This document shows, piece by piece, positions 18,388 through 27,786 of a stretch of DNA of 64,000 nt. Numbering within the stretch: the stretch's first letter is position 1; each line of letters begins with the position of its first letter. The translations under genes were made by a program, and so were the position numbers. The notes below the pieces were generated by a model that saw only the letters and a program-made list of their open reading frames with translations, was not told the origin of the DNA and did not search any database. This stretch comes from Kosakonia oryzae (GTDB taxonomy: Bacteria > Pseudomonadota > Gammaproteobacteria > Enterobacterales > Enterobacteriaceae), in NCBI RefSeq assembly GCF_001658025.2, contig NZ_CP014007.2, positions 4,650,001 through 4,714,000 on the forward strand, in the 5' to 3' direction.

Positions 18388-19554
18388 ATGCTACGGATCT
18401 CTCTTGCCTGGGCGATAGTGCTGGGCATGCTGACAGCCATTGGGCCGATTTGCACCGATCTCTATCTTCCCGCGCTGCCGGATATCACCCGGCAACTCAG
18501 CGCCACCACCACGCTGACACAACTCTCGCTGACCGCTTCGCTGCTGGGGTTGGGTCTGGGGCAGCTTTTTTTCGGCCCGCTGAGCGATCGGCTTGGACGC
18601 AAGCGCCCGCTGATGCTCTCCCTGCTGTTGTTTATCCTCTCTTCCGTATTGTGCGCGACCACGCAGGATATTCACTGGCTGATCTTCTGGCGTTTTATCC
18701 AGGGTCTGGCGGGCGCAGGCGGTTCAGTGCTCTCCCGCGCGATTGCTCGTGATAAGTATCACGGCACGCTGCTGACGCAATTTTTCGCCCTGCTGATGAC
18801 GGTAAACGGCATTGCGCCAATCATCTCGCCGGTACTCGGCGGCTATATCGCCTCTACGCTGCACTGGCGCGCGCTGTTCTGGACGATGGCGGCGGTTGGC
18901 GTGGTATTACTGCTCTCCAGCATGGTGGTACTGAAAGAGACATTGTCGGAGAAAAGCAGCGGCGGCGGGCTGCTCAATACCTCGCTTATCGTGCTTAAAA
19001 ATAAGCAGTTTTCTACCTTCTGCTTTATTCAGGCCTTTATGCTGGCCGGGTTATTTTCTTATATCGGTTCATCGTCATTCGTTCTGCAAAGCGAATATGG
19101 CCTGACGGCGATGCAGTTCAGCCTGCTGTTCGCGGTGAATGGCGGTGGGCTGATTATTTCGGCACTGATCTTTGCCCGGCTGGCGCGGTTTATCGATGGG
19201 CAAAAGCTATTAACGCGCGGTCTGTTACTGGCCGTTTGCAGCGCCGTACTGACTGCGCTGTTTGCCGGATTCGGCATGCCCGTGCTGGCGCTGGTGGGGT
19301 TGTTCTTCACCGTGGCGCTGAACAGCGGGGTTTCAACCATTGCCGGTTCAGCCGCGATGAACAGCGTCGAAGCCCGCCATTCCGGCACCGCGTCGGCGTT
19401 ACTGGGCATGTTGATGTTCGTCTTTGGCGGCATCGCCACGCCGTTGTCCGGTATCGGCGGCGAAGCGATGTGGAAGATGAGTTTCGCCATTGTGCTGGCT
19501 TACAGCGCCGCGTTGGTGATTCATATTTGCGGGCGCAGAAAAACACAACATTAA
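18388..19554 (+). CDS. Bcr/CflA-family MFS drug efflux transporter
   Basis: 388 residues with 12 predicted membrane segments. The DHA1 motif A is visible as FFGPLSDRLGRKRPLM between helices 2 and 3, and RFIQGLAGAGGSVLSRAIARD (motif B) follows. PICTDLYLPALPDI near the N-terminus is characteristic of the Bcr/CflA group, which exports bicyclomycin, chloramphenicol, sulphonamides or small peptides by proton antiport. It is probably co-regulated with the TetR gene upstream. Given the siderophore genes on both sides, export of a siderophore or related compound is also possible, but there is no direct evidence for it. Confidence 0.85.
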   Translation: MLRISLAWAIVLGMLTAIGPICTDLYLPALPDITRQLSATTTLTQLSLTASLLGLGLGQLFFGPLSDRLGRKRPLMLSLLLFILSSVLCATTQDIHWLIFWRFIQGLAGAGGSVLSRAIARDKYHGTLLTQFFALLMTVNGIAPIISPVLGGYIASTLHWRALFWTMAAVGVVLLLSSMVVLKETLSEKSSGGGLLNTSLIVLKNKQFSTFCFIQAFMLAGLFSYIGSSSFVLQSEYGLTAMQFSLLFAVNGGGLIISALIFARLARFIDGQKLLTRGLLLAVCSAVLTALFAGFGMPVLALVGLFFTVALNSGVSTIAGSAAMNSVEARHSGTASALLGMLMFVFGGIATPLSGIGGEAMWKMSFAIVLAYSAALVIHICGRRKTQH

Positions 19555-19556
19555 AG

Positions 19557-19584
19557 TTGCATTAATAAACAATTAAGTTATAGT
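19557..19584 (+). promoter_or_regulatory. Candidate sigma-70 promoter of hicAB
   Basis: TTGCAT and TATAGT are separated by 16 bases, about 40 bases upstream of hicA. Confidence 0.45.
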
Positions 19585-19624
19585 TTTCGCACTCTGAAAA
19601 GGAAAATATAAGGCAGGATGCCGA

Positions 19625-19807
19625 ATGAAATACAGCGAGTTCAGAAAGTGGTTGTTATCTCAGGGAGCGGAGCTAACCAAAGCTCCAGGTGGAGGAAGCC
19701 ATTTTAAAGTCAGGCTTAATGGTAGGGCATCGGTTTTCCCTTTTCATGGTTCGAAAGAGATTCCTGAGCCGTTGAGGAAAAAGATTATGAAGGACTTAGG
19801 CCTGTAA
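19625..19807 (+). CDS. hicA: HicA-family mRNA interferase toxin
   Basis: 60 residues with the double-stranded-RNA-binding-like HicA fold: MKYSEFRKWLLSQGAEL, then GGGSHFKV with the catalytic His26, and PFHGSKEIPEPLRKKIMKDL. HicA cleaves mRNA and tmRNA to stop growth. The start follows GGCAGGATGCCGA. It is 25 bases before hicB, in the usual toxin-first order. The active-site histidine is present, so it is likely functional. Confidence 0.92.
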   Translation: MKYSEFRKWLLSQGAELTKAPGGGSHFKVRLNGRASVFPFHGSKEIPEPLRKKIMKDLGL

Positions 19808-19832
19808 GAACTTAGCGATAAAGAGGTGTTAA

Positions 19833-20270
19833 ATGTTTAATTATCCCGTCCACATTGAACGAGACGATGCTACAGGTCAGTTCGTGGTCTCATGCCGCGA
19901 TCTACCGCTCATGAACTCCGTTGGCGATACGCTTGATGAGGCTTTACTGCAGTCGATTGATGGGATTGTTGTTGCGATTGCTATCGAAATTGACGAGCGG
20001 CGTCCAATCCCGGCGGCAAGCGCGCCGCTAAAAGGCGAATACATCGTATCGCTGCCCGTGCTCGTAGCCATGAAAGCCGCACTGCATAACGCCATGATCG
20101 AAACCGGGACGCGAAAAGCTGAGCTGGCAAGAAAGCTGGGACAGAAAGGGCCGCAAATTGACCGCTTGCTCGATGTGGAGCACTCATCGAAGGTGGAAAC
20201 GGTTGAACTGGCGCTACATCAGTTAAATCGACAGATTGATCTGACCATTACGCCGCAGCACAGAGCTTAA
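19833..20270 (+). CDS. hicB: HicB-family antitoxin
   Basis: 145 residues. The N-terminal half is the partial RNase H-like HicB domain that masks HicA (FNYPVHIERDDATGQFVVSCRDLP...GDTLDEAL), and the C-terminal half is a helix-turn-helix (RKAELARKLGQKGPQIDRLLDVEH) that would autorepress the operon. The ribosome site is GAGGTG. The stop overlaps the 3' end of the convergent RpiR-type gene by four bases, so the two transcripts overlap. Confidence 0.92.
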   Translation: MFNYPVHIERDDATGQFVVSCRDLPLMNSVGDTLDEALLQSIDGIVVAIAIEIDERRPIPAASAPLKGEYIVSLPVLVAMKAALHNAMIETGTRKAELARKLGQKGPQIDRLLDVEHSSKVETVELALHQLNRQIDLTITPQHRA

Positions 20271-21160
20271 CCCTTCTTCCCGCCCGGCTTTAACCCACGG
20301 TGAAACTCATTAATGCGTTTCACCGTTTTAATGGCCTGCTGCGAAGTGGCGGACGCGACCGACAAAACAATCATCTCCAGACACAGCAGTACCGTGCCGT
20401 GCAGCGGGATCTTACCCTTCTCGCCGCCGCGCGGTACCTGGATTATCACATCCGCTTGCTGGCTAAAACGCGAGTCCGTCGCATTGGTCAGCAGGATCAC
20501 CGGGATCCCCAGACGCCGTGCCTCTTTCAGCGTGGTCAGCCCTTCGCGGTGCGCCGATTTTTGCGCCATCATGATCAGCACATCACCACGCTGCAAATTG
20601 ATCAATTGCTCGGCGAGCGCGATGCCGGTGCGGTTGAGCGGCGTCGCGGGCAGGCCAATGCGGCTGAACAACCGCGCGGTATACTCCGCCAGGATCCCCG
20701 ACGCGCCGATGCCGAAAATCGCCACCTGCCGCGCCTCCACCAGCAAGGCCACCGCCTGCGCAATCGCATAGCGGTTGTCCGGCGCTGAAAGCACTTCGCA
20801 GGTGTACTGATGCCCTTCGAGCACAAAATCGATGCCGGAATTTACATCGCAGGCGAGCGCATTTACCGTGCTGCTCATCTTTTCTGCCGATGAAATGGCC
20901 GGGCCAAACCAGTGTTCCAGCGTCTGTTTTAGATCCCGCAGCCCGGCAAAGCCCAGCGCCTGAATGGCGCGTACCACCGTGGCATCTGAAGTTTGCGTCG
21001 CCGCCGCGATCTCAATCGCGGTACGTTCCAGCACCACATCGCGATTTTCATTGATATAGCGGGCAACGGCCTGCAAACGCGGCGACAGCGTGTGTGCCCG
21101 CGCGCGAAAGCGTTCACCGTACACATCCACGCGATTTTTCGCTTTTTTTGTGTTCAGCAT
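20267..21160 (-). CDS. RpiR-family regulator with SIS domain, last gene of the siderophore ABC operon
   Basis: 297 residues: an N-terminal HTH_6 domain (~1-80; ERTAIEIAAATQTSDATVVRAIQ) and a C-terminal SIS sugar-isomerase-like domain (~125-260; FGIGASGILAEYTARLFSRIG and DVLIMMAQKSAHREGL). RpiR regulators normally sense sugar phosphates. It lies 12 bases after the siderophore-binding-protein gene, with AAGGAG before its ATG, so it is probably co-transcribed with the transporter. Its target may be this operon, but the SIS domain is an unexpected sensor for iron uptake. It might instead serve a distant gene, even murQP, whose own regulator is also RpiR-type and not adjacent. E. coli MurR is similar in size and domain order, so this cannot be excluded by eye. 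Confidence 0.85.
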   Translation of the reverse strand: MLNTKKAKNRVDVYGERFRARAHTLSPRLQAVARYINENRDVVLERTAIEIAAATQTSDATVVRAIQALGFAGLRDLKQTLEHWFGPAISSAEKMSSTVNALACDVNSGIDFVLEGHQYTCEVLSAPDNRYAIAQAVALLVEARQVAIFGIGASGILAEYTARLFSRIGLPATPLNRTGIALAEQLINLQRGDVLIMMAQKSAHREGLTTLKEARRLGIPVILLTNATDSRFSQQADVIIQVPRGGEKGKIPLHGTVLLCLEMIVLSVASATSQQAIKTVKRINEFHRGLKPGGKKG

Positions 21161-21172
21161 CGTTGCAGCTCC

Positions 21173-22120
21173 TTACTTCGCGGCAGGCAGCGGTCGCCCG
21201 GCGATTTGTGATTGCACCTGCGCCACCATCAGGCTCAGAGAAGCATAGGAGTTGGAGATCGCCTCTTCACGGGAGATCAGCACGTAATGCCCGCTACGGC
21301 AGGCATTGAGAAAATTGCACCAGCCCGGCATCACCGCATCCATCGCCGCCATCTCATCCTGCGGTTTACCGCCGGTATCACCGCGCCAGGTGGCGAAAAC
21401 AAAATCCGCATCCAGCTCCGGCAAACGTTCGGCGCTGACATCAATGCGCCCACCTTCAGGAATGCTGTCGATCAGTTTCGGAAAACGAAAACCGGCATCA
21501 CGCAGCACGCGCCCCAGCGAATGATAGCTGTGTAATGCGTTGATTTTGCCGTTGTTCGCCTGGATCACTGACACAGTGATTTTGCTGGTGTCGATCGTAC
21601 TTTTTAGCGCCGCAATCTGCTCGCGGTAACGGCGCTCAAGGATCTGCAAGCGCGCCTGCGTACCGGTAAGCTGCGCCAGCTTGCGGTAGATCTCCGGCGC
21701 ACCTCCTTGCAAGTGATCGATACTTACCGTTGGCGCGATTTTCTCTAACTGCTCGACCGGCGTATTGCGGCTCGGCTCGGTGATGATCAGATCCGGTTTC
21801 GCGGCGGCGATCGCTTCAATATCGATATCCGCTGTCCCAATAAACGCAATGTTCGAGTTATCAAAATCGACGCCGGTCAACATGCCGCTGGAGCGCAGCG
21901 TATGGCTGCCGTCGGCGCGGGTCCGCCCGTGGCTGGCGACCGGCGGTACACCTAATTCAATCAAAGGAATGGTGATATCCAGATCGTGCAGCGACACGAT
22001 GCGCTTTGGATGCAGCGGTACCGTGACCACGCGGCCCAAATCATCGGTGAAGGTTTGTGTCGGTTCCGCAGCGCCAGCGCTCAGACCAACCAGCAATAAC
22101 AGCGAAAATATCAGGCGCAT
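21173..22120 (-). CDS. Periplasmic Fe(3+)-siderophore-binding protein (FhuD/BtuF type)
   Basis: 315 residues from ATG 22120 (signal peptide MRLIFSLLLLVGLSAGAAE); the frame extends upstream into the permease gene but without meaning. It is a class III binding protein: TFTDDLGRVVTVPLHPKRIVSL opens the N-lobe, DIDIEAIAAAKPDLIITEPSRN continues it, and a long linking helix follows. It would collect the ferric siderophore released into the periplasm by a TonB receptor (probably the one divergent at 25464) and pass it to the two permeases. It starts 14 bases after the second permease stops. Confidence 0.88.
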   Translation of the reverse strand: MRLIFSLLLLVGLSAGAAEPTQTFTDDLGRVVTVPLHPKRIVSLHDLDITIPLIELGVPPVASHGRTRADGSHTLRSSGMLTGVDFDNSNIAFIGTADIDIEAIAAAKPDLIITEPSRNTPVEQLEKIAPTVSIDHLQGGAPEIYRKLAQLTGTQARLQILERRYREQIAALKSTIDTSKITVSVIQANNGKINALHSYHSLGRVLRDAGFRFPKLIDSIPEGGRIDVSAERLPELDADFVFATWRGDTGGKPQDEMAAMDAVMPGWCNFLNACRSGHYVLISREEAISNSYASLSLMVAQVQSQIAGRPLPAAK

Positions 22121-22134
22121 ACGGCTCCTTAAGC

Positions 22135-23187
22135 TTATAAACGATCGCGTCGCCGCCACAGCAGCAGCAGGAAAAACGGCCCGCCAATCAGTGAGATGAC
22201 GATCCCAGCGGGAATTTGCAGCGGCGCAAACACCAGACGGCCTGTCGAATCCGCCACCAGCACCAGCAGGCCGCCGAGCAGCGCACTGCCCCACAGCAGC
22301 GCCCGCTGGCCGCCGCGCAGCAGAAAACGCGCCATATGCGGAGCGATAAGCCCGACAAAACCGATGCTGCCAACGCAGGAAACGCTGGCAGCCGTCAGCA
22401 ATACCGGCGCGAACACCCGCAGCCATGCAAGGTGCGACAGGCGAACGCCGAGCCCAGTTGCCGCCTGATTACCCAGCAATGCCACATCAGCGGCGCGCGC
22501 CGTTAACAGCAAAATCAGCGTTGCAGGCAGCGCCCAACACAGCGCGACGATCAACAGCGGCCAGTTGGCGGCGTGCAGGCTGCCTGCCAGCCACATCATT
22601 GCTGTTTGCACATCACGCACATCCGCCGTGGTCATAAATACGCCGATACCGGCGGCGAAGGTCCAGGAGACGCCAATACCAAGCAGCACAAAGCGCGGAC
22701 GAGAAACATCACGCGCCAGCCCCATCACCAGCCCGGCAGCCAGTAAACCGCCTGCCATGCCCGCCAGCGGACGCCAGACCAGCCCGACCGCCGGAAAGCA
22801 GAGTACCAGCGTCAGCACCACCACGCTGGCCCCCTCTTTCACGCCAATCAGCCCCGGATCCGCCAGCCCGTTACGGGTGATGGACTGCATCGCCGCCCCC
22901 GCCATACCCAGCATCGCGCCGCACAACAGCGCCATCAGCACGCGGGGCAGGCGAATATCCCACACTACGTAGTGCTGTTCAGCATTCAGCGCATCGGGCA
23001 GCAACAGCGCCCGGCCAATGGCGGAAGCGGGAACCGGTAACGAACCTTGCGTCACACCGGAAAGCAGCAGCATTAACGACAAAAAACTCAGGCCTGCCAG
23101 CCACCACAGCGCATGCGGGCGCAGCAAGCGGGAGAAGCCGCCAAGCCGCAAGCTGCGCAGCCCGGCGTGTTCAGGTAGGTGACTCAT
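22135..23187 (-). CDS. FecCD-family siderophore ABC permease (second)
   Basis: 350 residues with about ten membrane helices. The FecCD motifs are AIGRALLLPDALNAEQHYVVWDIRLPRVLMALLCGAMLGMAGAAMQ (N-terminal region) and GFVGLIAPHMARFLL (coupling helix with the EAA-like Gly). The start overlaps the stop of the other permease by four bases (ATGA). It forms a heterodimer with the 23184-24209 product in the inner membrane. Confidence 0.9.
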   Translation of the reverse strand: MSHLPEHAGLRSLRLGGFSRLLRPHALWWLAGLSFLSLMLLLSGVTQGSLPVPASAIGRALLLPDALNAEQHYVVWDIRLPRVLMALLCGAMLGMAGAAMQSITRNGLADPGLIGVKEGASVVVLTLVLCFPAVGLVWRPLAGMAGGLLAAGLVMGLARDVSRPRFVLLGIGVSWTFAAGIGVFMTTADVRDVQTAMMWLAGSLHAANWPLLIVALCWALPATLILLLTARAADVALLGNQAATGLGVRLSHLAWLRVFAPVLLTAASVSCVGSIGFVGLIAPHMARFLLRGGQRALLWGSALLGGLLVLVADSTGRLVFAPLQIPAGIVISLIGGPFFLLLLWRRRDRL

Positions 23188-24209
23188 TTGAAAAACCTCG
23201 CCGCCAGCAGAATAAAGAGCGGCGCGCCTACCAGCGCAGTCATCACGCCGGTAGCGAGTTCCTGCGGCGACAGCAACGTACGGGCGGCGATATCGGCCAG
23301 CAGCAGCAGCAGTAATGCGCCGCCGAGCGCCGACAGCGGGACGACCGCGCGCAAATCATCCCCGGCAAGGCGTCGCACCATATGCGGAACGACGAGACCA
23401 ATAAACCCTATCGGCCCGGCGACCGAAACGGCCGCACCGCACAGCAAGGCAATGGCGGTCAACGACAACACGCGAGTGCGCAGCAGAGAAACGCCCAGGC
23501 CGCGCGCCATATTGTCGCCAAGCGCCAGCATATTCAGCGCTGGCGCGAGCCACAGCGCCAGGGCAAATCCACCACCAGCAACCAGTGATGCCGCCCGCAG
23601 CACAGGCCAGCTTAGCCCGGCGAGATCGCCCGCCAGCCAACTACGGATGCTCAGCAGCGTCTGTTCATCGAGGATCAGGATCGCGGCGGTGATGGAGGAA
23701 GCAAAAGTGGAAATCGCCACGCCGCACAGCGTCACTTTTAAGGGCGTAAAACCGGATCGCCCGGCGGCAGAGATCGCCATCACCAGTGAAAAAAGCAGCG
23801 CCGCGCCGCCTGCGGCGATAAATGCGCGGCTGAAGCTGGCATCGCCAAAACTGATCCCCAGCGCCGTTGTGGCAACCACCGCCAGTGCCGCCCCCGAATT
23901 CAGCCCGAGGATATGCGGCTCGCCAAGCGGATTGCGGATCACCGACTGCAACAACGATCCGGCAACCCCTAACGCCGCGCCGGTAAACAGCGCAGCTACC
24001 AGCCGCAGTAAGCGCAGGCTGATAATGACGCGATGATCGAAATTGTTGGGATCAAAATCCACCATCGCCTGCATCACCGTGGGCGGCGCGATGTAGCGCG
24101 CGCCAAGGCCGAGATGCGCCACAGCCGCTGCCAGTAACAACAGCAGCAAGCCAGATGCCGTCGCGCTGATGCGCCCGCCGCGTCGGGTAGAAAGCGCAAG
24201 CGAACTCAT
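23184..24209 (-). CDS. FecCD-family siderophore ABC permease (first)
   Basis: 341 residues, about ten membrane helices, with RLLRLVAALFTGAALGVAG, GLNSGAALAVVATTALG and GFIGLVVPHMVRRLAG as family landmarks. It overlaps the ATPase stop by four bases and the next permease start by four bases, so the three are translated as a coupled set. It imports ferric siderophore across the inner membrane. Confidence 0.9.
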   Translation of the reverse strand: MSSLALSTRRGGRISATASGLLLLLLAAAVAHLGLGARYIAPPTVMQAMVDFDPNNFDHRVIISLRLLRLVAALFTGAALGVAGSLLQSVIRNPLGEPHILGLNSGAALAVVATTALGISFGDASFSRAFIAAGGAALLFSLVMAISAAGRSGFTPLKVTLCGVAISTFASSITAAILILDEQTLLSIRSWLAGDLAGLSWPVLRAASLVAGGGFALALWLAPALNMLALGDNMARGLGVSLLRTRVLSLTAIALLCGAAVSVAGPIGFIGLVVPHMVRRLAGDDLRAVVPLSALGGALLLLLLADIAARTLLSPQELATGVMTALVGAPLFILLAARFFK

Positions 24210-25030
24210 TCGCCGGAACCTGCCGGTTTACGAAAAGGCATAAAAAAGGGTTTTCCGGTCAACGGGTTAATCGACATTTGCACATCCACATCGAACACGT
24301 TTTTGATCAGTGCAGGCGTGCAACTGTCGCCTTCGTGGATCACGCCCTGTAATCGGCCCTGTTTGAGGAACACCAGCGTGTCGCCGTAATTCACGGCGAA
24401 ATTAAGGTCGTGCAACACCACCACCACCGTGCGGCCATGATCGCGGGTTAAGGTCTGCAAGAGTTCGAGGATCTCGACCTGATAGCGCAGATCGAGAAAA
24501 GTCGTCGGTTCATCCAGCAGGATCACCGGTGTTTGTTGTGCCAACGCCATCGCGATCCAACAGCGCTGGCGCTGCCCGCCGGAGAGGCTATCAACCGTTT
24601 GGTGGGCAAATTCCGCCGTGCCGGTCAGATGCAACGCTTCCAGCACCGCCAGCTCGTCCTCTTCCGACCACTGGCGCATAAAGCTTTGCCACGGAAAACG
24701 CCCGCGCGATACCAGTTCAAAAACGGTCAGACCTTCCGGCACCAGCGGCGACTGCGGCAGAATACCTAACTGGCGGGAGACGGCTTTGGTTGGCTGTTGA
24801 TGAATGGCTTTGCCATCAAGCAACACGCTGCCGCCAAGCGGTTTGAGCATGCGGGCGATGGTGCCGAGCAAGGTGGATTTGCCGGAGCCATTGGCCCCGA
24901 CCAGCACAGTCATTTTTCCATGCGGGATAGTGAGTGAGATGTCATCAACGATGACCTGCTTTTGATAACCTGCCGACAAACCGTCGAGCACAATCCCCTG
25001 CTGAGCTTGCTGTTCCACTCGCTGTGGCAT
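24206..25030 (-). CDS. Siderophore ABC transporter ATPase (FecE/FhuC type)
   Basis: 274 residues from ATG 25030, chosen over an in-frame GTG at 25036 because AGGAG lies five bases before the ATG. Walker [15 protein letters not shown]-loop ILPQSP, signature LSGGQRQRCWIAMAL, Walker B VILLDEPTTFLD and H-loop VVLHDLNFA are intact. It is the first gene of the operon ATPase - permease - permease - binding protein - RpiR regulator, divergent from the TonB-dependent receptor at 25464. Fur control is likely from sites in the shared upstream region. Confidence 0.92.
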   Translation of the reverse strand: MPQRVEQQAQQGIVLDGLSAGYQKQVIVDDISLTIPHGKMTVLVGANGSGKSTLLGTIARMLKPLGGSVLLDGKAIHQQPTKAVSRQLGILPQSPLVPEGLTVFELVSRGRFPWQSFMRQWSEEDELAVLEALHLTGTAEFAHQTVDSLSGGQRQRCWIAMALAQQTPVILLDEPTTFLDLRYQVEILELLQTLTRDHGRTVVVVLHDLNFAVNYGDTLVFLKQGRLQGVIHEGDSCTPALIKNVFDVDVQMSINPLTGKPFFMPFRKPAGSGE

Positions 25031-25463
25031 GTTCACTCCTGCGCCGCAACCGCGTGGAAAACCCGTGCGCGCTAACTTTTCAAATAAAAATAACTCTCAT
25101 TCTCTTTTCGATTTTGCCGCTTGGCAATGTAGTAGTCAAGTAGCCTGATGACAGAATCCCGCCGCTTCAAAACAGGGATAACTACAGGCAACGACATTGA
25201 TCGCGTAAATAATTAATTTCATTTATTTCATAAAGTTAAAAAGGCAACCCCGCATAATTCCGCTGCGCTTTTCTCCCCCTTTGCCGTTGTAGCAAAATTC
25301 TTTCATTTTGCGTTTACTACTACAGATGCTCGTGTTTGAATGATTCTCAATTACATATCCGATGCCAGATTCGGCGACTTAACGGATAGATTTTGCGCAA
25401 TCGGGCAATAACTTAGAAACGTTCACGTCTGTGTTATGCACAGTTTTTGGGAAAACAGATTAA
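25031..25463. promoter_or_regulatory. Divergent Fur-type control region between the ABC operon and receptor
   Basis: About 430 bases without a gene. TTGAATGATTCTCAA at about 25336-25350 is Fur-box-like and lies 115 bases before the receptor start. A second A+T-rich stretch with ACTCTCATTCTC (about 25092-25103) lies some 65 bases before the ATPase start. Both assignments are by eye. Nothing else is recognised here. Confidence 0.45.
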
Positions 25464-27620
25464 ATGGCTCAGTTCACTCACGGTATCTATGGGCTGAAAG
25501 GGCGCGCGTTATTCTCTGCGCTCTTTCTGGGATCATGCTTTACGCCGGTTACGCATGCGGCGGAAACGGCAAATAAAACCAATAGCGACACTATCACCGT
25601 CAACGCGGATGCCTCATCGGCCGATCAACCCGCCACGTCCGGCTATCAACCTATCAATTCCTCTACCGCGACGCTGACCTCAATGCCGCTGCTGGATATT
25701 CCGCAAGTGGTGAATACCGTTAGCGATAAAGTGTTGGAAGATCAGCACGCTACCAGCCTTGATGAAGCGCTGTATAACGTCAGTAACGTGGTGCAAACCA
25801 ACACGCTGGGCGGGACGCAGGATTCGTTTGTGCGCCGTGGTTTTGGCACCAACCGCGACGGTTCGATCATGACCAACGGCCTGCGCACCGTGGTGCCGCG
25901 CAGCTTTAATGCCGACGCCTCGCGCGTGGAAGTGCTGAAAGGCCCGGCCTCAACGCTGTATGGCATTCTCGATCCTGGCGGGCTTATCAATGTTGTCACT
26001 AAACGTCCGCAGACCCAATTCGGCGGATCTATTTCCGCCACCTCTTCCAGCTTTGGCGGCGGCACCGGCCAGTTTGATGTCACTGGCCCAATCGAAGGCA
26101 CGCGGCTGGCGTATCGTCTGATCGGCGAATACCAGAACGAAGATTACTGGCGCAATTTCGGCAAAAATAAGAGCACTTATATTGCTCCGTCGTTAACGTG
26201 GTTCGGTGATAACGCCACCGTCAACGTGCTCTATTCACACCGTGATTATCAGACGCCATTCGACCGCGGCACGATCTTCGATCTCACCACTAAACAGGCG
26301 GTGAATGTCGATCGTAAAACCCGCTTCGATGAGCCGTTCAACATTACCGATGGCGAATCCGATATTGCGCAGTTGAACGCAGAATATCGTTTTAACAGCG
26401 CCTGGACCGGCAAGCTGGAATACGGCTACAGCCAGGACAAGTACAGCGATAACCAGTCGCGCGTGATGGCCTACAATGCCACTACCGGTAATCTCACGCG
26501 CCGCGTGGACGCCACGCAGGGCTCCACGCAACGGATGCACACGACACGTGCCGATTTGCAGGGAAATGTCGATATCGGCGGCTTCTACAACGAGATCCTC
26601 ACTGGTATTTCGTACGAATATTACGATCTGCTGCGTACCGACATGATCCGCTGTAAGAACGTGAAAGACTTCAATATCTACAACCCAAGCTATGGCAGCG
26701 CCAGCAAATGTACGACCGTCTCCGCATCGGACAGCGATCAGACCATTAAGCAGGAGAGCTATTCGGCTTACGCGCAAGACGCGTTATATCTTACCGACAA
26801 ATGGATCGCCGTTGCCGGGATGCGTTATCAGTACTACACCCAGTACGCCGGTAAAGGCCGTCCGTTCAACGTCAATACCGACAGCAGCGATGAGAAATGG
26901 ACGCCGAAATTCGGCCTGGTCTATAAGCTGACGCCTTCAGTGTCGTTGTTCGGTAACGTGGCGAAAGCGTTTATGCCGCAGTCCTCCATCGCCAGCTATA
27001 TTGGCGATCTGCCGCCGGAAACCTCGACATCTTACGAAGTCGGCGCCAAGTTTGACCTGTTCGACGGTGTTACCGCCAATATCACCATGTTTGATATCCA
27101 TAAACGCAACGTGCTGTACAGTGAAATCGTGGGTGATGAAACGGTTGCCAAAACTGCCGGGCGCGTCCGTTCGCAGGGCGTAGAGATGGATCTTGCCGGT
27201 TCACTGACGCCAAATATGAATGTCATCGCCAGCTACAGCTACACCGCCGCGAAAGTGCTGGAAGATCCGGATTACGCCGGTAAACCGCTGCCGAACGTGC
27301 CGCGTCATACCGGTTCCGTGTTCCTGACTTACGACATCAATAACGTGTTTGCCGGTAACACGTTGACCCTTGGCGGTGGCGGTCACGGCGTGAGCCGCCG
27401 TTCAGCCACCAACGGCGCGGATTACTATCTGCCAGGCTATTTTGTTGCCGATGCCTTTGCCGCCTACAAAATGAAGCTGCAATATCCGGTAACGCTACAG
27501 GTGAACCTGAAAAATATCTTCGACAAGACCTATTACACCTCCTCGATCACCACCAATAACCTGGGCAACCAGATTGGCGATCCGCGAGAAGTGCAGTTCA
27601 CCGTCAAAATGGAGTTCTAA
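25464..27620 (+). CDS. TonB-dependent siderophore receptor (FcuA/FhuE-like)
   Basis: 718 residues. A signal peptide ends near THAAE, then a TonB box SDTITVNA, a plug domain (~70-190; FVRRGFGTNRDGSIMTNGL and VEVLKGPASTLYGILDPGG) and a barrel. The C-terminus LGNQIGDPREVQFTVKMEF has the terminal Phe required for outer-membrane assembly. Two cysteines (CKNVKDF and SKCTTVS) could close an extracellular loop. It belongs to the hydroxamate receptor group. It is divergent from the FecCDE-like operon, so the pair forms a complete uptake route. The siderophore is not known. A terminator follows the stop. Confidence 0.9.
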   Translation: MAQFTHGIYGLKGRALFSALFLGSCFTPVTHAAETANKTNSDTITVNADASSADQPATSGYQPINSSTATLTSMPLLDIPQVVNTVSDKVLEDQHATSLDEALYNVSNVVQTNTLGGTQDSFVRRGFGTNRDGSIMTNGLRTVVPRSFNADASRVEVLKGPASTLYGILDPGGLINVVTKRPQTQFGGSISATSSSFGGGTGQFDVTGPIEGTRLAYRLIGEYQNEDYWRNFGKNKSTYIAPSLTWFGDNATVNVLYSHRDYQTPFDRGTIFDLTTKQAVNVDRKTRFDEPFNITDGESDIAQLNAEYRFNSAWTGKLEYGYSQDKYSDNQSRVMAYNATTGNLTRRVDATQGSTQRMHTTRADLQGNVDIGGFYNEILTGISYEYYDLLRTDMIRCKNVKDFNIYNPSYGSASKCTTVSASDSDQTIKQESYSAYAQDALYLTDKWIAVAGMRYQYYTQYAGKGRPFNVNTDSSDEKWTPKFGLVYKLTPSVSLFGNVAKAFMPQSSIASYIGDLPPETSTSYEVGAKFDLFDGVTANITMFDIHKRNVLYSEIVGDETVAKTAGRVRSQGVEMDLAGSLTPNMNVIASYSYTAAKVLEDPDYAGKPLPNVPRHTGSVFLTYDINNVFAGNTLTLGGGGHGVSRRSATNGADYYLPGYFVADAFAAYKMKLQYPVTLQVNLKNIFDKTYYTSSITTNNLGNQIGDPREVQFTVKMEF

Positions 27621-27647
27621 GGCTCCAGCGTCACTCCGTGAGAAATT

Positions 27648-27674
27648 AGCCCCGCACAACGCGGGGCTTTTTTT
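27648..27674 (+). terminator. Terminator after the siderophore receptor
   Basis: AGCCCCGC-ACAAC-GCGGGGCT followed by a run of T. The stem and loop are identical to the one at 28689-28709. Confidence 0.9.
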
Positions 27675-27786
27675 TGCGTAACGCTTTCCAGTATTGAAAT
27701 TTACCGGTCCGATAAAACGAATGCAGATTGTTTAAAACAAGGTGTGGCTGGGACATTAGTCAGGGGTTGTATGAAAAGGGAAATCG

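Noticed and set aside
20267..21160. Naming the RpiR-type gene murR
   Set aside because: It is in the siderophore operon about 8 kb from murQP, and family resemblance alone does not identify the target.
22121..22426. N-terminal extension of the siderophore-binding protein
   Set aside because: It would overlap the permease gene in another frame; the signal peptide and start at 22120 are clear.
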